Source: Flavobacteriaceae bacterium | Lineage (GTDB): Bacteria > Bacteroidota > Bacteroidia > Flavobacteriales > Flavobacteriaceae | Assembly: GCA_012959395.1 (NCBI GenBank) | Contig: DUDG01000036.1 | Span: 2,059 to 63,419 of the forward strand | Direction: 5' to 3' | DNA: 61,361 nucleotides | Part shown: positions 54,764 to 61,361 of the stretch, in pieces | How positions within the stretch are numbered: position 1 is the first letter of the stretch | Layout of the letters: each line of letters opens with the position of its first letter | The notes under the pieces: model-generated | Databases searched by the model: none | What the model was told of the DNA's origin: nothing | The model's input: only the letters and a program-made list of their open reading frames with translations | Program-made: the position numbers and the translations under genes

Positions 54764-55525
54764 ATGAAAATTATAATTTCTCCAGCTAAATCTTTAAATT
54801 TTCAGAAAGAATTACCTATTAAAGATTTTTCAATACCGTTATTTTTAAATGATTCTTGTGTTATTAATGAGTCATTAAGATTACATTCTCCAAAAGAATT
54901 AAAAAATTTGATGGGTATTTCTGAAAAGTTAGCTGATTTAAATTGGAAAAGAAATATAAATTTTAAAATACCATTTAATAGCGAAAATGCTAGACCTGCA
55001 ATATTTACTTTTGCTGGAGATGTTTATAATGGTTTAGATGCTTTTTCTCTTAGTTTAGATAAAGTAATTAAATCTCAAGATTCATTAAGAATATTATCTG
55101 GTTTGTACGGGTTATTAAAACCTCTTGACTTAATGCAACCTTATCGATTAGAAATGGGTACTAAGCTAAATGTAAAAGATTCATCTAATTTATATGAATT
55201 TTGGAAAGAAAAAATAACTAATAAACTAAATGATGAGTTGATTGAAGATGAATTGTTTATAAACCTAGCAAGCAACGAATACTCATCAGTAATAAACAAG
55301 AAAAAGTTAGTTACCAACATGGTATCTCCAATTTTTAAAGATATGAAAAATGGAAAATTAAAAATTATCTCTTTTTATGCTAAAAAGGCTAGAGGAATGA
55401 TGGTGAGATATATCCTAGATAATGAAATTAATAATGAACAGGATTTAAAAGGTTTTAATCATGGAGGCTATTCTTTTAGTTCTGAAGAGACAGAAATTTC
55501 AAATGAGCTTGTTTTTATAAGATAA
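54764..55525 (+). CDS. yaaA: Peroxide stress protein YaaA
   Basis: A 253-residue member of the YaaA (DUF328/COG3022) family, which in E. coli limits free iron during peroxide stress. It starts with the conserved ISPAKSLNFQ and contains FAGDVYNGLDA, LSGLYGLLKPLD and the final YAKKARGMMVRYI block. All typical parts are present. It lies 33 bp after rluD on the same strand and stops directly against the convergent trpA stop. Confidence 0.94.
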   Translation: MKIIISPAKSLNFQKELPIKDFSIPLFLNDSCVINESLRLHSPKELKNLMGISEKLADLNWKRNINFKIPFNSENARPAIFTFAGDVYNGLDAFSLSLDKVIKSQDSLRILSGLYGLLKPLDLMQPYRLEMGTKLNVKDSSNLYEFWKEKITNKLNDELIEDELFINLASNEYSSVINKKKLVTNMVSPIFKDMKNGKLKIISFYAKKARGMMVRYILDNEINNEQDLKGFNHGGYSFSSEETEISNELVFIR

Positions 55526-56290
55526 TTAGCCTTTAATTTTTCTGATAAAATTCGAAATTTTATTTACTCCATTTTCTGAAATAAATTTTATAAAAGCAGA
55601 TCCGATAATTGCTCCTTGACTGTGATTTATAGCATCTTTAAAAGTTTCTTTATTGCTTATTCCAAAACCTATAAGTAAAGATGATTTTAAATCCATTTTA
55701 TTTATTCTATCAAAGTATTCTTTTTGTTCTTTTTCAAAAGAATTAACTGCTCCAGTAATACTAAAACTACTGACCATATATATAAAACCACTAGAAATTT
55801 TATCAATAAACTTTATTCTTTCATCAGACGTTTGAGGAGTTATTAAGAACATATTAAGAAGGTTATATTTTTCAAAAATTGTTTTGTAGTCATTAGAATA
55901 AATTTCTGCTGGTAAATCAGGAATTATAAGACCGTCAATACCTGCTAATTCACAATCTTTGCAAAAAGATTCAATACCATATTGCATTATAGGGTTAAAG
56001 TACCCCATTATTATAAGAGGAATATCTGTCTCTTTTCTTAAACCTTTAAGTTGTTCAAATAACTTTTTAGTTGTCATCCCGTTACTCAATGCTATATTGG
56101 AACTATTTTGAATAGTAGGTCCATCGGCTAGTGGATCACTAAATGGGAGGCCTATTTCGATCATGTCCACACTACAATTATCCAAGTTTTTTATTATTGT
56201 TGTTGTATCCGAAAGATTGGGAAAGCCAGCTGTAAAATAAATTGAAAGTATATCACTTTTATTATTTAAAACTTTATTTATCCTATTCAT
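55526..56290 (-). CDS. trpA: Tryptophan synthase alpha subunit
   Basis: Cleaves indole-3-glycerol phosphate to indole for TrpB. EIGLPFSDPLADGPTIQ carries catalytic Glu45 and Asp56; IIPDLPAE, the GVNKI... end and the GFGISNKE phosphate loop are intact. The 254-residue length is normal. It is separated from trpB by a sulfatase gene, with which it overlaps by 8 bp, so trpA expression now depends on translation through that gene or on an internal promoter. Confidence 0.96.
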   Translation of the reverse strand: MNRINKVLNNKSDILSIYFTAGFPNLSDTTTIIKNLDNCSVDMIEIGLPFSDPLADGPTIQNSSNIALSNGMTTKKLFEQLKGLRKETDIPLIIMGYFNPIMQYGIESFCKDCELAGIDGLIIPDLPAEIYSNDYKTIFEKYNLLNMFLITPQTSDERIKFIDKISSGFIYMVSSFSITGAVNSFEKEQKEYFDRINKMDLKSSLLIGFGISNKETFKDAINHSQGAIIGSAFIKFISENGVNKISNFIRKIKG

Positions 56291-57818
56291 CTGCAGGTTT
56301 TATATATGTTCTTTTCCCTTTTTTATCATATAAATCTCCAGGTGTTAAATTTGGAGCTTTTAAATAGGATTTCTGTTCGAATTGTCTTCCTACACCTTTA
56401 GGTTTGAGTTTTGCATCAGCTATTCTTACATCAATTTCTTGTTTTAATGAATCAAGTATAGATAAATAGTTAGAGTCATTCGCTAGGTTTTTTAGCTCTT
56501 TCTTATCAGAATTATGATCGTAAAGTTCATAACCTAATTCACCGTCTTCTCCCCACTTTGTTATTCTATACCTGTCTGTTTTTATAGAGTAACCATTTCT
56601 CCACCTAGTAAGGGCACTATTTCTAACAATGGCATTAGGATCTTTCAACATATTTTTTAAACTTTTTCCTACAACATGATCAGGAGTTTCTATTTCAGTT
56701 AAATCCATAAGTGTTGGATAAATATCAATTAATTCTACTGGCGATGAAGGTATTCGAATTCCATTTTCAATTCCAGGCCCAGAAAAAATCAATGGTATTC
56801 TTGTAGCATTGTCAAATAAAGTTTGCTTTTGCCAATGACCATGCTCTCCCATATGGTAACCATGATCAGAAGTAAAAACTACAATTGTGTTTTTATCTAA
56901 TCCAGTCTGTTTTAATTTTTTAAGTATTCTTCCAACTTGAGCATCAACAAAAGAAGTTGTCGCATAATAAGCTTCCATAATTTCTTGAGCTAAACTTTCC
57001 TCAAGATTGATTTGTTCTTTTTTTATTCTGATTGATCTAGCGGCTGGAGCAGGAATAGATTCTAAATACTTATCTGAACTTACAGGAACTTTAATAGATT
57101 CACGATCATATTTTTTAAAATATTTTTTTGGAGCAACATATGGAGTGTGTGGTCTATACATACCAACTGCTAAAAAAAAGTTTTGCCCTGTTTTGGAAAA
57201 ATTTTCCAATTGTTCAATTGCTTCAGTTGCCCCAATACCATCAGTTTGTTCTTCATCAGTTCCATCAGCTGCTAACCAACTTAGAGTTCCTCCGTATTGT
57301 CTAGGTTTAAGGGTGTTTATTTTGTATTCTTCTATTTTATCTCTTCCATAAGGATTAATTGTTTGATCCCATGTATATATATCATCTGCACTTGAGGTTC
57401 CTATAGAACTAGGATTGTCAAAGTGATAAATTTTTCCAATTCTAACAGATCTGTAGCCTTGTTGTCTAAATCTTTGACCAATTGTAATAACATCAGGAAC
57501 TGTAGTTCTTAATAAAACATTATTATTAGTCATTTTTGTTTGATCAGTATACATTCCAGTCATAAAAGAAGCTCTTGATGGACCACATAGTGGGTACTGA
57601 TTATGTGCATTACCAAAGAGAACACCATTCTCCGCTAATTTATCAATGTTAGGACTCTTTACATAAGGGTGACTGTAACTACCCAAATCACAATTTAAAT
57701 CATCTGCTATTATAAAAAGCACATTAGGTTTGGTATTTTCTTTAACAGAAATGTTTTTATTGCACCCAAAAATTATAAGTGTAATACAAATAGTGGAAAT
57801 AATTTTAATGGATTTCAT
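56283..57818 (-). CDS. Type I (S1) sulfatase lipoprotein inside the trp cluster
   Basis: A 511-residue sulfatase. The signal peptide ends in FGC (Cys19). The N-terminal FIIADDLNCD supplies metal-binding Asp residues; the sulfatase signature LCGPSRASFMTG has Cys78 as the residue oxidised to formylglycine by a maturase (not in this window). HGYHMGEHGHWQK and SDHG provide further metal ligands. The sequence resembles the iduronate-2-sulfatase type. It shares direction with trpB and trpA but has no role in tryptophan synthesis. No base-composition change is obvious by eye. Confidence 0.9.
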   Translation of the reverse strand: MKSIKIISTICITLIIFGCNKNISVKENTKPNVLFIIADDLNCDLGSYSHPYVKSPNIDKLAENGVLFGNAHNQYPLCGPSRASFMTGMYTDQTKMTNNNVLLRTTVPDVITIGQRFRQQGYRSVRIGKIYHFDNPSSIGTSSADDIYTWDQTINPYGRDKIEEYKINTLKPRQYGGTLSWLAADGTDEEQTDGIGATEAIEQLENFSKTGQNFFLAVGMYRPHTPYVAPKKYFKKYDRESIKVPVSSDKYLESIPAPAARSIRIKKEQINLEESLAQEIMEAYYATTSFVDAQVGRILKKLKQTGLDKNTIVVFTSDHGYHMGEHGHWQKQTLFDNATRIPLIFSGPGIENGIRIPSSPVELIDIYPTLMDLTEIETPDHVVGKSLKNMLKDPNAIVRNSALTRWRNGYSIKTDRYRITKWGEDGELGYELYDHNSDKKELKNLANDSNYLSILDSLKQEIDVRIADAKLKPKGVGRQFEQKSYLKAPNLTPGDLYDKKGKRTYIKPADE

Positions 57819-57893
57819 AGTTGTTAATTTTTATAGTTCAATTTATTAAAATTTAAAAAACATGTTAAAACGAGTAATTTAAGGTTAAATGAT

Positions 57894-59081
57894 TCATAAT
57901 TTAAAATAATTTATATAAGTATCTAAATCTTTATCTCCTCTTCCCGAACAGTTAAAAACAATTACATCGTCTTTTAAAAAATTTATTTTATCTAAAACAG
58001 CAAATGCATGAGAAGTTTCTATTGCAGGTATAATTCCTTCCATTCTAGATAAGTTTAAACCCCATTCCATTGCATCTTTATCAGTCACTGAAATGAATTC
58101 TGCTCTTTTAGATCTAAATAAATTTGCATGCATAGGACCAACTCCGGGGTAATCAAGTCCTGCAGAAATAGAATAAGGTTCAGTTATTTGACCATCTGGA
58201 GTTTGCATCAAAAGTGTTTTAGAGCCATGAATTATTCCTTCTTTACCTAACACAGAAGTTGCAGCACTTTCACCAGAATTTATTCCTTTTCCAGCTGCTT
58301 CAACACAAATTATTTTTACTTTTTCATTATCCAAATAAGGATAAAAAATTCCAGCTGCATTGCTTCCACCGCCAACACAAGCAATAATATAATTAGGGTT
58401 TTCATTTCCTTCCATTTTTTTCAATTGATTTTTGACTTCGTTACCTATAACGGATTGAAATCTAGCAACCATATCAGGATATGGGTGTGGTCCTACAACA
58501 GAACCAATAATATAATGTGTATCAATGGGATTATTGATCCAATCTCTTATCGCTTCATTTGTTGCATCTTTTAAGGTTTTACTTCCTGAAATAGCAGGTC
58601 TAACTTCAGCACCTAACATTTTCATTCTAGCCACATTTGGCGCTTGTCTTTTAATATCTATCTCGCCCATAAAAATAATACATTTAATCCCCATTAATGC
58701 ACAAACAGTAGCAGTTGCTACTCCATGTTGCCCAGCTCCAGTTTCAGCAATTATTCTAGTTTTACCTAATTTTTTAGCTAATAGAATTTGTCCTATAGTA
58801 TTGTTGATTTTATGAGCCCCAGTATGACATAAATCTTCTCTTTTTAAATAAATCTTGGTATTATACTTTTTAGAAAGTCTTTTTGCAAAATATAGTGGAG
58901 TAGGTCTACCAACATATTTTTCTAGCAAATCATTAAACTCTTTAATAAAGCTTTTTTCGGAAGATATTTTTAAATATTTAGAACTAAGTTCTTCAATGTT
59001 TGCATGCATCATTTCTGGAATATAAGCGCCTCCAAAATCTCCATAAAAACCATTTTTATTTACATTATAAGAAATTTTCAT
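57894..59081 (-). CDS. trpB: Tryptophan synthase beta subunit
   Basis: PLP enzyme joining indole and serine. The PLP lysine is Lys91 in the [14 protein letters not shown] segment; [14 protein letters not shown], the phosphate loop GGGSNAAG and the late CSGRGDKD block are present. The 395-residue length is normal. It overlaps the end of trpF by 17 bp upstream; on its other side lies the sulfatase (75-bp gap), not trpA. Confidence 0.97.
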   Translation of the reverse strand: MKISYNVNKNGFYGDFGGAYIPEMMHANIEELSSKYLKISSEKSFIKEFNDLLEKYVGRPTPLYFAKRLSKKYNTKIYLKREDLCHTGAHKINNTIGQILLAKKLGKTRIIAETGAGQHGVATATVCALMGIKCIIFMGEIDIKRQAPNVARMKMLGAEVRPAISGSKTLKDATNEAIRDWINNPIDTHYIIGSVVGPHPYPDMVARFQSVIGNEVKNQLKKMEGNENPNYIIACVGGGSNAAGIFYPYLDNEKVKIICVEAAGKGINSGESAATSVLGKEGIIHGSKTLLMQTPDGQITEPYSISAGLDYPGVGPMHANLFRSKRAEFISVTDKDAMEWGLNLSRMEGIIPAIETSHAFAVLDKINFLKDDVIVFNCSGRGDKDLDTYINYFKL

Positions 59082-59688
59082 TTTTCATTTTTTTAATTAG
59101 CTTTTGTACTTTTTTACAATCTTTAAACCCGGGTTTAATTTCAAATTTACTATTGATATCAATTCCTATTAAAGGAATTTTTAAATTAATAATTTTTTTA
59201 ATTTCCCCAAAATCACTTACGTCAATTCCTCCACTTAAAAAAAAAGGTTTTTTTGAATTATAATTGTTTAGGATTTTCCAATCAAATTTTTCACCACTCC
59301 CACCATAAGATTTGCTTTTAGTATCAAATAAAAAATAATGACATAAATTTTCAAAAGATTCTAAATTATCAAAACTGAACTTTTCACTTATACTAAATAC
59401 TTTGATTATTTTACAATAGTCTTTTATTTTTTTACAATAATCTTTATCTTCTTCTCCATGTAATTGTATATAATCTAAATCATATTGTTTTATTTTTCTT
59501 AACACTTCTTCAAAACTTTCATTTACAAACACTCCAACTCTCTTAATCTTATTAGAAATTGAAATTGAAGTTTTGTCGTAATACCTAACAGATTTATTCC
59601 AAAATATAAAACCCATAAAATCAGGATTTAAACTTTCTATTTCTATGATATTACTTGGAAATTTCATTCCGCAAACCTTTAGTTTCAT
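59065..59688 (-). CDS. trpF: Phosphoribosylanthranilate isomerase
   Basis: Third step of the pathway. The 207-residue TIM barrel begins LKVCGMKFP with the catalytic Cys, has QLHGEE and ends with FLSGGID and the ...[15 protein letters not shown] segment with the catalytic Asp. The sequence is complete. It overlaps trpB by 17 bp and trpC by 4 bp, typical of a tight operon. Confidence 0.95.
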   Translation of the reverse strand: MKLKVCGMKFPSNIIEIESLNPDFMGFIFWNKSVRYYDKTSISISNKIKRVGVFVNESFEEVLRKIKQYDLDYIQLHGEEDKDYCKKIKDYCKIIKVFSISEKFSFDNLESFENLCHYFLFDTKSKSYGGSGEKFDWKILNNYNSKKPFFLSGGIDVSDFGEIKKIINLKIPLIGIDINSKFEIKPGFKDCKKVQKLIKKMKNENFL

Positions 59689-60467
59689 TTTAATTTGTTT
59701 ATAAAATTTAACAATTCTAATCCAGGGTCTTTTTGTTTCATAAAACTTTCTCCCATAAGAAATCCATCAAAACCAAATTCTTTAAGTTCTTCTAATTCGA
59801 TATGACTAGAAAGACCACTTTCAGAAATTTTTATAAAGTCATTAGGAATATATTTTATTAAACTTTTACTTGTTTTCATATCGACCTCAAATGTTTTTAA
59901 ATTTCTATTGTTAATTCCTATAATATCTACTGAGTCGATTAAACATCCTTTTAATTCTTCTAAATTGTGAATTTCTGTCAATACTTCTAGGTCAATACTT
60001 TTTGCAAATTCGCTAAGTTTTTTTATTTCTTTTTCAGAAAGACACGCCGCAATTAATAATATTGCATCGCCTCCTTGGGCTTTAGTTTCGATTATTTGAT
60101 ATTCATCTATTATAAAATCTTTTCTTAAAATGGGAATTTTAGTTTCATTTCTTGTTTTAATTAGATCATCTAGAGTTCCCCCAAAATATTTTTCATCAGT
60201 CAAAACGGAAATACCACTAGCTCCTGAATTATCATAGCCCCTAATGACCTGTTGAATTGGTGTTGAGTCATTAATAATAGACTTTGAAGGAGACTTTCTT
60301 TTATGTTCTGCAATAATTCCATGATCACTATTTTTTATACTATTTGATAAAGAAATAATGCTTCGATTAAAAAATGGAAATTTTTCTAAATCTAAAATTG
60401 AAGTATTTTCTTTAGAATAATTCAATTCAATTTTTTTAGTCTTTATTATTTGATCAAGTATTGTCAT
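59685..60467 (-). CDS. trpC: Indole-3-glycerol phosphate synthase
   Basis: Ring closure of carboxyphenylaminodeoxyribulose phosphate. A 260-residue TIM barrel with IIAEHKRKSPSK (catalytic Glu/Lys), LRKDFIIDEYQI, AILLIAACL, GINNRNLKTFEVD and ISESGL, all in the usual order. It overlaps trpF by 4 bp and starts 3 bp after trpD. Confidence 0.96.
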   Translation of the reverse strand: MTILDQIIKTKKIELNYSKENTSILDLEKFPFFNRSIISLSNSIKNSDHGIIAEHKRKSPSKSIINDSTPIQQVIRGYDNSGASGISVLTDEKYFGGTLDDLIKTRNETKIPILRKDFIIDEYQIIETKAQGGDAILLIAACLSEKEIKKLSEFAKSIDLEVLTEIHNLEELKGCLIDSVDIIGINNRNLKTFEVDMKTSKSLIKYIPNDFIKISESGLSSHIELEELKEFGFDGFLMGESFMKQKDPGLELLNFINKLK

Positions 60468-60470
60468 TGT

Positions 60471-61361
60471 TTACTTAATTTTTTTTAATGTATTAAATGC
60501 TTGTAAAGCACTTTCCGATTTTAGTGATTCTTTTGCCTTTTCAATACCGTCTTCAATTGAAATTTTCATTACTGTTGAAATTGCCAAACCTGAATTTGCA
60601 ATTACAACTTCCCTTTGTGAACGTGTTCCTTTATTAGTCAGCACATTCATAAAAATATCTCCAGATTCTTTTATAGAATTACCCCCTTTAATTGATCTAA
60701 AATCTAATTTATTAAGTCTAAAGTCTTCAGGGTAGCAAATTTTTTCTGAATCATTTGAAATGATTTTGACTCCACCTGTTAATGATATCTCATCATAACC
60801 ATCTAAAGAATGGATTATCGAGAAATTTTTGTCAGTTTTTTGAAATAAGTATGAATAAATTCTAGCCAGTTCTAAACTAAAAACTCCAACAATTTGATTT
60901 TTAGGAAATGAAGGATTTACCAAAGGACCTAACATATTAAAAAATGTTTTCAAACCTAATTCTTTTCTGATTGGAGCGACATGTTTCATTGCTGGATGAA
61001 ATAAGGGAGCATGTAAAATACAAATACCACTTTTTTCAATACATTTTTCTAAATAGCCTCTATCATTTGAGAATTTTATTCCTAAATTTTCCATTACATT
61101 ACTAGACCCACAGGAAGAAGAAACTCCATAATTTCCATGTTTTGCTACTTTTACTCCAGCACCAGCAGTTACAAAAGCTGATAACGTTGATATGTTAAAG
61201 GTGTCTTTGTTATCTCCTCCAGTTCCACATAAATCTATCGTATTATAGGCACTTAAATCTACTGATATGCATAACTCTAAAAGTGCTTCTTTAAAACCTT
61301 CAAGTTCATTTAAAGTTATGTTTCTCATCATAAATACTGTAAGAAAAGAAGCTACTTGACT
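60471..61361 (-). CDS. trpD: Anthranilate phosphoribosyltransferase (5' end outside window)
   Basis: Joins anthranilate and PRPP. The catalytic blocks DLCGTGGDNKDTFNIST and KHGNYGVSSSCGSSN are intact. The frame continues past the Met at 61331 to the window edge as SQVASFLTVF, matching the usual upstream part of TrpD, so the real start lies beyond the window; about 35-45 residues are missing. trpC follows after 3 bp. trpE and trpG are presumably further upstream. Confidence 0.95.
   Translation of the reverse strand, partial: SQVASFLTVFMMRNITLNELEGFKEALLELCISVDLSAYNTIDLCGTGGDNKDTFNISTLSAFVTAGAGVKVAKHGNYGVSSSCGSSNVMENLGIKFSNDRGYLEKCIEKSGICILHAPLFHPAMKHVAPIRKELGLKTFFNMLGPLVNPSFPKNQIVGVFSLELARIYSYLFQKTDKNFSIIHSLDGYDEISLTGGVKIISNDSEKICYPEDFRLNKLDFRSIKGGNSIKESGDIFMNVLTNKGTRSQREVVIANSGLAISTVMKISIEDGIEKAKESLKSESALQAFNTLKKIK

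Noticed and set aside
57007-57351. 114-codon open frame antisense to the sulfatase
   Set aside because: Opposite a clear coding region; no signal or motif.

Overview
The window looks like an ordinary chromosomal segment of an AT-rich member of the Flavobacteriia (Bacteroidetes), most likely a small-genome marine lineage. This is inferred from the gene families (Porin_10-type barrel, DUF4136 and DUF1573 proteins, cysteine lipoproteins, LUD protein beside ftsH), from promoter-like TANNTTTG boxes in place of sigma70 -35/-10 pairs, and from heavy use of A/T at third codon positions. There are no rRNA genes, no CRISPR array, no insertion sequence and no recognisable prophage. Two tRNA genes are present: initiator tRNA-Met at the left edge and tRNA-Val(UAC) near 30.3 kb.

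Layout. 1-8.8 kb: initiator tRNA, the ribosome-assembly GTPases era and der, a MerR/M23-peptidase pair, alaS, a DUF4136 lipoprotein, a D-cysteine desulfhydrase-like enzyme and a LysM glucosaminidase. 8.8-19.2 kb: a large zinc metalloprotease, lysS, a tiny YqaE/Pmp3 protein with a TTG start next to lipB, a large unknown lipoprotein, rnhB and a Porin_10-type protein. 19.2-25.2 kb: glutamate synthase (gltB-gltD). 25.4-30 kb: nhaD, folC and a Tat-type flavoprotein of visibly higher G+C. 29.8-30.6 kb: the only long gene-poor stretch, with a 16-bp inverted repeat, tRNA-Val, a terminator and a 29-codon ORF. 30.6-37.2 kb: LOG-family protein, two small unknown proteins, a coiled-coil protein related to C4 zinc-ribbon proteins, a Nif3-like protein, a GH13 lipoprotein, lpxK and lipA. 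37.2-40.7 kb: DUF1573, murB, a small Cys-rich membrane protein, an ECF-like sigma factor and an Nramp-like transporter, close-packed on the minus strand. 40.8-47.9 kb: valS, then rsfS-ftsH-LUD-cdsA-psd on the minus strand. 48-55.5 kb: birA, a VTT-domain protein, an SDR, an SRPBCC-like protein, pyrE, a NUDIX hydrolase, coaD, ddl, a PASTA protein, rluD and yaaA. 55.5-61.4 kb: trpD(partial)-trpC-trpF-trpB-[sulfatase]-trpA.

Most genes are housekeeping: tRNA charging (Ala, Lys, Val), ribosome maturation (Era, Der, RsfS, RluD), cofactors (lipoate, folate, CoA, biotin attachment), envelope synthesis (MurB, Ddl, LpxK, CdsA, Psd, M23 and GH73 enzymes), nitrogen assimilation and tryptophan synthesis. 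I found no obvious defence or mobile system. The parts most worth a second look are: the murB / Cys-rich protein / sigma factor / Nramp cluster, whose transporter lacks the canonical metal-binding motifs; a zinc-ribbon protein that has lost all four cysteines; the compositionally distinct flavoprotein region; a sulfatase inside the trp cluster; and the pyrE/NUDIX divergent pair, where one gene's start codon lies inside the other's putative promoter box.
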